Origin: Sandaracinus sp.
Lineage (GTDB): Bacteria; Myxococcota_A; Polyangia; Polyangiales; Houyiibacteriaceae
Direction: 5' to 3'
Assembly (NCBI GenBank): GCA_002699025.1
Contig: PABA01000094.1
Location: 1-35,706 of the forward strand
DNA length: 35,706 bases
The notes under the pieces: model-generated
Told to the model about the DNA's origin: nothing
Seen by the model: only the letters and a program-made list of their open reading frames with translations
The model's database searches: none
Translations under genes and position numbers: made by a program
Shown: one piece after another, positions 15,192-23,130 of the stretch
How the letters are laid out: every line of letters starts with the position of its first letter
How positions within the stretch are numbered: position 1 is the first letter of the stretch

Positions 15192-15844
15192 GCGCCCGGC
15201 CCCTCGCGATCTTCGAGCGGCCCGAGCGCTACTGCGATCGGCGCTGTGAGCGCTGCCCCCAGCGCGGGCGCTGCTCCCTCGCCGCCACCCTCGCGACGGG
15301 GGAGGAGTCGCTGGCGCTCGCCGCGCCCCACGCCGACCCGGCGACCCTGGAGCCGCCCGGGTCGCCCGATTTCGTCGTCACCCAGATCGGAGCCGCGGAG
15401 CTCGCGGCGCTCATGGAGTCCGAGAGCGCGATGCTCCGGGGCTGTGGGACCACCTACGGGTGGCTCGTCCGGGCCCAGATCCAGGGGGTGGCGCCTCGAG
15501 CGGAGCGTCTCGAGGTCGAGCGGCTCGCGGAGCAGATCGGACCGTGCTGCAAGTCGATCTCCATGGGGCTCGAGCGCGACGCGGATGCGAGCCTCGACGT
15601 CTGGGGGCCGAGCCTGCTGGTCCTGGAGAACGTGCTGGCACGCCTCGACGCCGGGCTGGCGCGGCTCCTCGCCGAGCCCGAGCGGCGGATGCTCCAGGAG
15701 ATCCGCGCCGACCTCGACCGGCGCCTTCGTCCGCTCCAAGAGCGAATTCCGAGGGCGGCGCGCGACGCGCTCGCCCGGGCCATCGCCGAGGGGAGGGCGC
15801 CGTCGCCGTTCCTCGTGGTGGCGCCGGTCTCGCCTGCCGCGTAG
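15188..15844 (+). CDS. Unknown protein with N-terminal Cys cluster
   Basis: This 218-residue protein is in no family I recognise. Four cysteines near the start, C16-x3-C20-x2-C23-x5-C29, could ligate an Fe-S cluster or a zinc ion. Three more follow at C86 and C120-C121. The C-terminal half is helical and rich in Arg, Leu and Glu. There is no signal peptide, so it is probably cytosolic. It begins with a GTG that overlaps the stop of the small membrane protein by 4 bases, which suggests a two-gene unit, perhaps a membrane protein with a metal-binding partner. That role is a guess. Confidence 0.85.
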   Translation: MSARPLAIFERPERYCDRRCERCPQRGRCSLAATLATGEESLALAAPHADPATLEPPGSPDFVVTQIGAAELAALMESESAMLRGCGTTYGWLVRAQIQGVAPRAERLEVERLAEQIGPCCKSISMGLERDADASLDVWGPSLLVLENVLARLDAGLARLLAEPERRMLQEIRADLDRRLRPLQERIPRAARDALARAIAEGRAPSPFLVVAPVSPAA

Positions 15845-15875
15845 CGGGGGGAGGGCGCGCCGGTCGGGCGCCACC

Positions 15876-15966
15876 GGAGAGGCACCGCGGAGAACCCCCG
15901 CAGAGAGCCTCTGCGGAGAGGCACCGCGGAGAGGCACCGCGGAGAAGCCCCGCGGAGAAGCCCCGC
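15876..15966. repeat. 13-base tandem repeat, seven consecutive units
   Basis: The unit is GGAGA-N-GC-N-CCGC, seven times in 91 bases with no gap. Units 1, 4 and 5 are GGAGAGGCACCGC, units 6 and 7 are GGAGAAGCCCCGC, and units 2 and 3 are diverged. Each junction makes a CCGCGG or similar short palindrome. The array fills the gap between two convergent genes. It may be a replication-slippage array or part of a bidirectional terminator. Confidence 0.9.
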
Positions 15967-15996
15967 GGGGCGCTCGACCGGCGCGTCTCGCCGCCC

Positions 15997-16929
15997 CTAC
16001 TCCGCGCCGACGAAGGCCCAGAGGGCGGCCACCTCGTCGTCGTCCAGGTGGGCGTAGCTCTCCCAGGGCATGAACCGGTCGAGGGCGCGGCCCGCGCGGT
16101 TTCGGCCCTGGCGGACGGCGACGTCGAAGCTCTCGGCGTCCCAGCCCGTGGCCGGGCGGAGAGGCGGCGCGTAGGGAGCGCCCCCGGGGGGCTGAGCGCC
16201 CTCGAGCGCTTCGCCGTGGCAGTCCTGGCAGCCCGCGACGCGCGCGAGGTAGGCGCCGTGCTCGCCGGTGGGGGCAGGCGTCGGGTCGCCGACCGAGTCG
16301 CGCGCGTCCGAGCGCTTCGGGGCGAGGGCGCCGAAGGTCATGAGCATGCGAGCGATGGGGCCGGGCGCTTGCTCGATCCGGCGATCCACGGGCGATGCCG
16401 CCTCGATGTAGGCGATGAGCGCGCCGAGATCGCCGTCCGAGAGGGCGGCGTAGTTGGACGAGGGCATGATGTAGAGGCCGCGCCCGTCGTCGCCCACGGC
16501 CAGCGCGATGGCGCGGACCCAGTCGGCCGAGCCGTAGCGCGCGCCGACGCCGCCCTCGCCGCGGGTGAGGTTGGTGCCGTACCACTGACCGAAGGCGCCG
16601 TCGTCGATGAAGCGCGCGCCGCCGAGGTCCTCGCCGTGGCAGTGGGCGCAGCCGAGCGCCAGGTAGAGGTGCTCTCCCCGCGCGAGCGTCGCCTCGTCGC
16701 GGGCCACGCTCACCGGCGCGACGGCGACCTGGAAGCGCTCGCCGCGGACGCCCTCGCTGCGCAGCCAGACGAAGGTCCCGAAGCCCACGACGACGACGAG
16801 GAGCCCGAGGCCCAGGCGTTTCAGCCAGCGCCCGAGCCTGCCCTGCTTCTTCTCGCCGTCGCCTCCGGCGCGGATCGCGTCCGCGCGCTCGTCCGCCTCG
16901 GGCGGTACGTCGACCCCACCATCCATCAT
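15997..16929 (-). CDS. Membrane-anchored diheme c-type cytochrome
   Basis: This is a 310-residue protein. A charged cytoplasmic leader is followed by one anchor helix at about residues 38-56 (LGRWLKRLGLGLLVVVV...), so the rest is periplasmic. Two cytochrome c domains follow, each with a covalent haem motif: CAHCH at 94-98 and CQDCH at 234-238. M155 (IMPSSNYAALSD) and M287 (FMPWESYAHLDD) sit where the distal Met ligand is expected. Similar diheme proteins transfer electrons from membrane dehydrogenases or act with terminal oxidases, but no such partner is nearby. Either of two adjacent Met codons could start it. Confidence 0.93.
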   Translation of the reverse strand: MMDGGVDVPPEADERADAIRAGGDGEKKQGRLGRWLKRLGLGLLVVVVGFGTFVWLRSEGVRGERFQVAVAPVSVARDEATLARGEHLYLALGCAHCHGEDLGGARFIDDGAFGQWYGTNLTRGEGGVGARYGSADWVRAIALAVGDDGRGLYIMPSSNYAALSDGDLGALIAYIEAASPVDRRIEQAPGPIARMLMTFGALAPKRSDARDSVGDPTPAPTGEHGAYLARVAGCQDCHGEALEGAQPPGGAPYAPPLRPATGWDAESFDVAVRQGRNRAGRALDRFMPWESYAHLDDDEVAALWAFVGAE

Positions 16930-17026
16930 CCCACCTCCGGGGGAGAGGATACCGCGGGAGGCGGGGTCACGTCTCGGGGGCTCGAGGAGCGGGAGTGAGG
17001 GCCGCGCGCGGCTCGTTCACGCGCGC

Positions 17027-18256
17027 TCAGCGGCTCTCGGTCAGCGGGTAGCTGGACGAGTCCGGTACGCCGAGCTCCGCCATGCGCCGCCGCAGGTCCG
17101 CCGTCGCCCGCGCGTAGCCGCCCCCGGCGCCGTCGATGAAGTGCACGTGGTCGCCCTCGTAGTCCCAGATCAGGCACGTCATCAGCGCGTGGCTGCTGCT
17201 GTGGAACCCGTAGACGAGCTCGCCCGCCAGGTAGCGGCTCTCCAGGAAGTCCTCGAGCTCCGCGCGCGCGCCGTGCGTGAGGTCCACGACCATCCGCAGC
17301 GTGCCGTCGATCTTCCGGAAGTCCGACTGCTTCACCACGGCCCGCCGGTAGCTCGCCCCGTCGAAGTCCCCGGCGCTCCAGCCGCGCGCCATCAGCAGCG
17401 AGCCGACGCTGGTCACCGTGGCGACCTTCGCCTTGAACATGCTCCGTCCGAAGCCGTCCTCGGGCACGTAGAGCCGCGCCTCCGAGTCGAGATCCGCCGG
17501 GCGCTTCTTCAGGTGCGCCGTGTCCTCCGAGACCGGGCGCAGGTCCGCGTCGCCGGCCAGCCGCCGCAGCTTCACCACGATCGCGCCGTAGGTGCGGAGC
17601 TGCTCGACCGTGTCCTTGGAGGTCGAGCGGACGAGCAGCGAGACCATCTCCCCATGGCGGCTCGGGATCGGCTGCCAGCGGCAGTGGAGCCCCTCGAAGG
17701 GCTCCTCGAGATCGGGCTGCAGGCCCGGCCGCGAGAGCGTGTAGGCGGGTGCCGTGCGTGGGTCCTTGATGAGGCGCGAGGCGGCCTCGAGCCCGTCGCC
17801 AGCGAAGAAGGCCAGCGAGACGTGCTCGGAGAGGGCGTAGCGCGCGACGCGCACGTCGTGGCCGAGGTCGCGGAGGTCTTCCACGGGCACGGCGCCGATG
17901 CGCACCTCGAGGTCGAAGGCTTCGCGGGCCACGCGGACGAGCTCGTTGAGGACCTCCGTGACCTGGCCGCGCGTCTCGCGCGGGACGAGCACCATCGCCC
18001 CGTCCCCGCCGAAGGTGTAGGGCAGCCGGCGTCCGCAGGCGTTGAGGATCGCCGCGATGGAGGCGCCGCCGACCACGTTCACGTCCGCGTAGCGTCCCGC
18101 CGCGATGGAGGCCGTGGAGTCGATGACGTCGGTGACGACGACGAGCCAGCGGTCGGGGGCCGGGCGGTACTGGGCCGGGTCCGTGAGCTCGAAGAAGTCG
18201 TCGCAGGCGGGAAGCGCGTCGAGGAAGGCGTTTCCGGCGTCCGGGGGATCCGACAT
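17027..18256 (-). CDS. DUF3095 family protein, class III nucleotide cyclase-like N-terminus
   Basis: This is a 409-residue soluble protein. The N-terminal part resembles class III cyclase/GGDEF-fold metal sites: VVVTDVIDST carries D43 and D46, and a following FGGDG carries D85. An N-x-VGG-x-SI helix lies between them. This pattern defines DUF3095, whose biochemical activity is not established to my knowledge. The C-terminal 200 residues are a separate domain of unknown role. On the minus strand a TATAGT hexamer (18274 to 18269) lies 12 bases upstream of the ATG and could be a -10 element, so the leader would be short. The gene is divergent from the MopE/RCC1 lipoprotein, with 68 bases between the starts. 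Confidence 0.85.
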   Translation of the reverse strand: MSDPPDAGNAFLDALPACDDFFELTDPAQYRPAPDRWLVVVTDVIDSTASIAAGRYADVNVVGGASIAAILNACGRRLPYTFGGDGAMVLVPRETRGQVTEVLNELVRVAREAFDLEVRIGAVPVEDLRDLGHDVRVARYALSEHVSLAFFAGDGLEAASRLIKDPRTAPAYTLSRPGLQPDLEEPFEGLHCRWQPIPSRHGEMVSLLVRSTSKDTVEQLRTYGAIVVKLRRLAGDADLRPVSEDTAHLKKRPADLDSEARLYVPEDGFGRSMFKAKVATVTSVGSLLMARGWSAGDFDGASYRRAVVKQSDFRKIDGTLRMVVDLTHGARAELEDFLESRYLAGELVYGFHSSSHALMTCLIWDYEGDHVHFIDGAGGGYARATADLRRRMAELGVPDSSSYPLTESR

Positions 18257-18324
18257 CAGCGTCGCTCCACTATACCAGAAGGGCGAAGCCCGTTCTCGTC
18301 TGACGTTGCGGTACGATTCCGCTC

Positions 18325-21300
18325 ATGCAGAAGATCGTCTGGGGGGTGGGGTGGCTCTGGATCGGCGTGCTGGCCGGGGCCTGCGGGGGCGGCGAGGACG
18401 TGGGTGACCCGGACGGCGGGGTGACCCTGTGCACCTCGAACGCCGTGTGCTCCGACGGGGTCTTCTGCAACGGCGCGGAGCGCTGCGCGCCGGAGGAGAG
18501 CGGGGCGGACGCGCGCGGCTGTGTGACCGGAGCGGCGCCCTGCTTCGCGGGTCAGGAGTGCAGCGAGGACGAAGGGCGCTGCGTCACGGTGGACTGCTCG
18601 AGCCCGGACCTCGACGGGGACGGCGTCGACTCCATCGACTGCGGGGGCGAGGACTGCGACGACGGCGACGCGGAGCGCTATCCGGGGAACGCCGAGCTCT
18701 GCGACGACCTCGGCAAGGACGAGGACTGCGATCCGGATACGCTCGGCCCGGACGAGGACGGGGACGGCTACGCGCCCCTGGCCTGCTGCAACGGGACCCG
18801 CTGCGGCCTCGACTGCGACGACACGCGGGACGGCGTCTCGCCGGAGGCCGTGGAGGCCTGCAACGGCATCGACGAGGACTGCGACGGCGACCTCGACGAG
18901 GGGGCCACGGAGGTCTTCTACCGGGACCTCGACGGGGACGGCTTCGGCGACCCCTCCACGGGCGTCGAGCGGGCGTGCGTGGAGGACCCGCTCTTCCGCC
19001 GGCAGGCCGACGACTGCGACGACCGCGACCCGGCGACCCACCCGGGGGCCGAGGAGGTCTGCGATGGCGTCGACAACGACTGCAACCCGGCGACGGCCTT
19101 CGACCAGGACGGGGACGGCGACGGGCACCTGCGCGTGGACGCGCCCTGCGAAGGAGGCCCCTTCCCGAAGGACGACTGCGACGACGGGAACCCCTTCGCC
19201 CACGGTGGCGCGGTCGAGCGCTGCAGCGCCGTAGACGACGACTGCGATGGCGCCATCGACGAGGAGGCGGCGAACGATTGGTGCACGGCGCAGGCGCGGC
19301 TCGGGGACGACACGGAGGCGACGGCGCTCTGCGGGGTGGCGGCGAGCTGCGTGCTCTCGGCCTGCGGCGCGGGGAGCGCGGATTGCGACGGGGTCGTCGC
19401 GAACGGCTGCGAGGTCGACACGATGGGCGACGCGGCGAACTGCGGGGGCTGCGGCGTCGCGTGTTCTTCCGGGAGCTGCGTGGACGGGCTCTGCGCGCCG
19501 GAGCCGGGGCTGGCCGAGGACGAGCGCATGGTGGCGCTGCGCGCGAACGGGAGCGCCGCCTGCGGGGTGACCGACGGGGGCCACGCCATCTGCTGGGGCG
19601 AGGTCTTGCCCTTCGAGAGCCACGCGCGGCCGGCGCCGCTCCGCGACCGGGGCGGGTTGCTCTCCGGGGTGGTCGACGTGGGCATCGGGCGCGAGTGCCT
19701 CTGCGCGTTGAAGGACGACGGCACCGTCGTCTGCATGGGCAACACGGACGGCTTCGGGGAGCCCTCGCAGTGCGGCGCCACCGGGAGCGACGAGGTCTTC
19801 GTCGTCGATCCGCTGCCCGTGCTCGCGGGCGGGAGCCCGATCACGGACGCGTCGCGGTTGACGCTCGGGAACGGCTACGGCTGCCTGGTGCGCGGGGGCG
19901 TCGACGTCGGCGGAACGAGCTACACGGACGCGGTGATGTGCTGGGGCTCGGGGGGCCTCGGGGACGGCACCTACGAGGGCTCGAACGAGCCGGTGGTGGT
20001 GCAGCGCGCGGGCGGCGCGCCGCTCGATCGGGTGACGGACCTCGACGGGGGCGCCCAGGCGGCCTGCGCCGTCCGCGATCGCGAGGTCTGGTGCTGGGGC
20101 CGCGACAGCACGATTCACGGCACGGATGGGCGGCGCGCCACGCGCGTGCGGCGGAGCGGCGGGGCCCTGCTGCGGGCCGACGCGGTCGAGGTGGGCGAGG
20201 AGATCGCCTGCGCCCTCGACGGGAGCGCGCTCTGGTGCTGGGGCGTGAACTACAACGGCGTGCTCGGGAGCGGGCTCCTGGACGACTTCGCCTACGAGGA
20301 GGCGCAGCCGATCCCCGGCGCGTGGGCCGAGGTCGCGCCCATGCAGGAGCGCAACGGGCAGGAGGAGCACGTCTGCGGGCGCCGGCTCTCCGGGGAGCTC
20401 GAGTGCTGGGGCGACCAGGCCTTCACGCCCGGCGTGCCCTGCTACGGGGACGACCGGCCGTGCATCGTCGAGCCGCAGGGCGCGGCGCCCTTCACGACCG
20501 TGACGACGGGGAGCTCCGTGAGCTGCGCCCTCGCGGAGGGGTGGCCCTGGTGTTGGGGCTGGGCCGACGAGGCGCAGCTCGGCTTCGACACGACCTCCTT
20601 CGACGCGCGCTTCCCGCTGCCCATCCCCCGTACGGCGCCGCCGGTGGAGATCGCCGCCGGGTTCCTCGGGGGCTGCGCGCGCACCGCCGACGGCCGGGTC
20701 GCCTGCTGGGGGAGCGACCTCTATCGGGGCGAGGTCGGGCCCGATCCGGCCCGGGCGGCGTTCCCCATGGCCGGCGTCGCGGAGGCCGCGCAGGTGGCCG
20801 TCGGTCTCTCGAGCGTCTGCGTGCGCGGGGGCGACGGATCCGTCCGCTGCTGGGGCGGGAGCTTCGACGACGACTACGGCTTCCTCGGCGGGGAGAGCGC
20901 GCGCCCGTCGGACGACGCCTACGCCATCCCCGGCCTGCCGAGGGCGGTCGAGCTCGCGGTCGGCAACGCGCACGGCTGCGTCATCGGCGACGATGCCAGC
21001 GTGTGGTGCTGGGGCGAGAGCGCGGCGGGGGCGACCGGGGCCATCGGTGGAGACGACTGCGCCGGGACGCCCTGCACCCGCACGCCGCGGCGTGTCGAGG
21101 GGCTCCCGGGTACGCCGGTCGAGCTGGCGCTCGGGGGGCTCCTCAGCCTGCGGGAGCCAGGCTTCAGCTGCGCGCGCCTCGCGGACGGGCGGGTCTCCTG
21201 CTGGGGGGCGAACGGGCTCGGGACGCTCGGCGACGGAACGCGCGTCGACTCGGCGGCACCGGTGCTGGTGGAGGGCATCGACGACGCGGTCGAGCTCCGC

Positions 21301-21741
21301 GGCGTGGGCCTGCACGTGTGCGCGCGGCGGAGCAGCGGGGAGGTCTGGTGCTGGGGCGCCGACCTCGGCGGCACGCTCGGGACGACGGCGCGCCTGCCTG
21401 CATGCGGCTTCGCGCCATGCGCCAGCGCGCCGGTGCGAGCGACCGCGCTCGCCGGGACCGAGGCGCTGGCGGCCGGGCTGATGCGGACGTGCGCCTCGAC
21501 CGCCACGGGCAACGTGTGGTGCTGGGGCGGGCGGGGCTTCACCAACCGCGTCACGAGCCTCGGCGCCGAGCCGCAGCTCGTGCCCGGGCTCGCCTTCCCG
21601 CGCGCGCTCGCGGCGGCCAACGAGGGGCACTTCGCGCTGACCGCCGACCAGGTCGTGGCGTGGGGCAACCCGCTGCAGGTCCCCATCGGCTTCGAGTCGG
21701 AGAGCGAGATCCTGGTGCCGCGGCCCGTCCCCGGGCTCTGA
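18325..21741 (+). CDS. Surface lipoprotein with four MopE-type metal-binding repeats and RCC1-like propellers
   Basis: This is a 1138-residue protein. The signal sequence ends in VLAGAC, and Cys20 is the likely lipidation site. Four copies of the MopE putative metal-binding motif follow at about residues 109-137, 162-192, 229-256 and 283-313. Each has the form DCDD...(D/N)G(I/V)D-x-DCDG, rich in Asp/Cys, and several are preceded by calcium-type DxDGDG loops. A small Cys knot (NCGGCGVACSSGSC) lies near residue 375. From about 400 to the end are RCC1-like blades carrying W-CWG motifs (ICWG, VWCWG, LWCWG, SCWG, RCWG). I count fourteen, twelve with an exact CWG. Fourteen equals two seven-bladed propellers, which is inference. 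The copper-binding role is known for MopE of Methylococcus only. Calcium binding is more likely here. Confidence 0.92.
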   Translation: MQKIVWGVGWLWIGVLAGACGGGEDVGDPDGGVTLCTSNAVCSDGVFCNGAERCAPEESGADARGCVTGAAPCFAGQECSEDEGRCVTVDCSSPDLDGDGVDSIDCGGEDCDDGDAERYPGNAELCDDLGKDEDCDPDTLGPDEDGDGYAPLACCNGTRCGLDCDDTRDGVSPEAVEACNGIDEDCDGDLDEGATEVFYRDLDGDGFGDPSTGVERACVEDPLFRRQADDCDDRDPATHPGAEEVCDGVDNDCNPATAFDQDGDGDGHLRVDAPCEGGPFPKDDCDDGNPFAHGGAVERCSAVDDDCDGAIDEEAANDWCTAQARLGDDTEATALCGVAASCVLSACGAGSADCDGVVANGCEVDTMGDAANCGGCGVACSSGSCVDGLCAPEPGLAEDERMVALRANGSAACGVTDGGHAICWGEVLPFESHARPAPLRDRGGLLSGVVDVGIGRECLCALKDDGTVVCMGNTDGFGEPSQCGATGSDEVFVVDPLPVLAGGSPITDASRLTLGNGYGCLVRGGVDVGGTSYTDAVMCWGSGGLGDGTYEGSNEPVVVQRAGGAPLDRVTDLDGGAQAACAVRDREVWCWGRDSTIHGTDGRRATRVRRSGGALLRADAVEVGEEIACALDGSALWCWGVNYNGVLGSGLLDDFAYEEAQPIPGAWAEVAPMQERNGQEEHVCGRRLSGELECWGDQAFTPGVPCYGDDRPCIVEPQGAAPFTTVTTGSSVSCALAEGWPWCWGWADEAQLGFDTTSFDARFPLPIPRTAPPVEIAAGFLGGCARTADGRVACWGSDLYRGEVGPDPARAAFPMAGVAEAAQVAVGLSSVCVRGGDGSVRCWGGSFDDDYGFLGGESARPSDDAYAIPGLPRAVELAVGNAHGCVIGDDASVWCWGESAAGATGAIGGDDCAGTPCTRTPRRVEGLPGTPVELALGGLLSLREPGFSCARLADGRVSCWGANGLGTLGDGTRVDSAAPVLVEGIDDAVELRGVGLHVCARRSSGEVWCWGADLGGTLGTTARLPACGFAPCASAPVRATALAGTEALAAGLMRTCASTATGNVWCWGGRGFTNRVTSLGAEPQLVPGLAFPRALAAANEGHFALTADQVVAWGNPLQVPIGFESESEILVPRPVPGL

Positions 21742-21815
21742 CGCGCGGGCGCTGCGGATGGGGGCGAGGTGCAGGCTGGCGAGGGGGAGGGGCGATGACT
21801 ATGCTCCCGCCTCCC

Positions 21816-21887
21816 GGGTGGGTAGCTCAGCGGTAGAGCGTCGCCTTTACACGGCGAACGTCGCAGGTTCGACCCCTGTCCCACCCA
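21816..21887 (+). tRNA. tRNA-Val (anticodon TAC)
   Basis: The 72-base cloverleaf is complete. The acceptor stem is GGGTGGG/CCCACCC, the D-arm is GCTC-AGCGGTA-GAGC, the anticodon stem is TCGCC/GGCGA with loop TTTACAC (anticodon TAC, reading GTA and other valine codons), and the T-arm is GCAGG-TTCGACC-CCTGT. The discriminator is A at 21887. CC follows at 21888-21889, then G, so CCA is not fully encoded. A TATGCT hexamer at 21800-21805 is a possible -10 element. Confidence 0.97.
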
Positions 21888-22018
21888 CCGGCGGCCGACG
21901 CGGCGCGTGAGCGTCGCGGTCGGCGGCCTGCCCCGTCGGGGCGTGGCACCGCGGCGGGACGGGAGGCGACGCGGCGGGGGGAATGCCCGGGCGGCCGGGC
22001 TCCGTTGGGCGCGGCGTC

Positions 22019-23074
22019 ATGGCATCGCGTCCCACCGTCTCGCTCGCGTCACTCTTCCTGATCGCCTGCGCTTCTTCGCCGCAGCCCGCGGGCCCGGCCC
22101 GGAGCGACCCGGCCGGCGCTGCTCGCTCGCCCGCCCCTCGCTCGCCCGACGCGGAGACGCAGGCGGCGCGGGCGGCGGCTGCGGCCGGGCTCCGGGGGCT
22201 CGCGGAGCGCGGCGAGGTGGAGCGGGCCGGCGTCGTCGTCCTCGACCCGCGATCCGGCCGGCTCCTGGCGGCCGTCGGCCTCGGCCCGGAGGGGGACGCC
22301 GAGCCCTTCCGCAGCGCGCCAACCGGCTCGACCTTCAAGGCGGTGACGATCGCGGCGGCCCTCGACGCGGGGCTCGACCCGGCTCGTCGCTTTCCGGGCG
22401 CGGCCCTCGACGGGGTCCGGGACTGGCGGCCGGAGCCCTGGCAGGACGCGCGGACGACGCTGGTGCGCTCCTCCAACGTCGGCGCGACGCACATCTTCGA
22501 CGCGGTCGGGGGGGCGCCCCTCGGAGCGGCCGCCACGGCGCTCGGCTTCGACCGGACCTGGCGCGTCGGCGAGCGGGAGACGGACCCGCCGGCGTTCCCC
22601 TCCGACTGGCTCGGCGCCCCGGGCCGCGACGCGGCGGCGCACGGCGGCGAGGCGTCGCTCGTGCACCTGGCGGTGGCCTTCGGCGCGCTGGCGAACGACG
22701 GCGAGCGGGTGGCGCCCACCCTCGCGGGCGGGGGCGAGCACGAGCGCGTCGTGAGCCCCGAGGCGGCTGCGCGGACGATGGCGTTCCTCGCGGACGCGAC
22801 GGGTCCGGAGGGCACCGGGGCGCGCGCCGCCTCGCCCGCGCTGCGGGTGGCCGGCAAGACGGGGACGGCTCACCTCGGGGAGGGCCCGGAGCGGCGCTGG
22901 GTCGCGCTCTTCGTCGGCGCGGCCCCGGCCGAGGAGGCCCGCTGGGTCGTCGCCGTGCGCGTCATCGGGCGCGCGGAGGCCTCTGGCGGCGCCGTCGCCG
23001 CGCCCGTCTTCCGTGACGTCGTCGAGCATCTCCGCCGTTCGAGCGCGGCTTCGCAGGGCGGCGCGGCTGGCTGA
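22019..23074 (+). CDS. Penicillin-binding transpeptidase domain protein, probable lipoprotein
   Basis: This is a 351-residue protein with the three active-site motifs of serine transpeptidases in order: S104-T-F-K107 (SxxK), S151-S-N153 (SxN) and K280-T-G282 (KTG). They show a class B-like PBP transpeptidase that cross-links peptidoglycan in the periplasm. The N-terminus is a lipoprotein signal (SLFLIAC, Cys17) followed by a Pro/Ala linker. The usual N-terminal dimerisation domain and the transmembrane anchor of class B PBPs are missing, so it is a stand-alone catalytic domain held by lipid. The ATG at 22019 places the signal at the start, while an in-frame ATG at 21983 adds 12 residues. It is about 130 bases after tRNA-Val, with no co-transcribed partner. 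Confidence 0.87.
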   Translation: MASRPTVSLASLFLIACASSPQPAGPARSDPAGAARSPAPRSPDAETQAARAAAAAGLRGLAERGEVERAGVVVLDPRSGRLLAAVGLGPEGDAEPFRSAPTGSTFKAVTIAAALDAGLDPARRFPGAALDGVRDWRPEPWQDARTTLVRSSNVGATHIFDAVGGAPLGAAATALGFDRTWRVGERETDPPAFPSDWLGAPGRDAAAHGGEASLVHLAVAFGALANDGERVAPTLAGGGEHERVVSPEAAARTMAFLADATGPEGTGARAASPALRVAGKTGTAHLGEGPERRWVALFVGAAPAEEARWVVAVRVIGRAEASGGAVAAPVFRDVVEHLRRSSAASQGGAAG

Positions 23075-23130
23075 GGGCGGACGGCGGGCGGCCGGGTCGC
23101 CGTGCGGCGGCCGGGCCCGTCGCCCGCGCC

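Noticed and set aside
18256-21630. Minus-strand frame of 1124 codons opposite the MopE/RCC1 gene
   Set aside because: Its translation is Val/Ala/Arg/His-rich and lacks motifs. The plus strand has a lipoprotein signal, MopE repeats and RCC1 blades.
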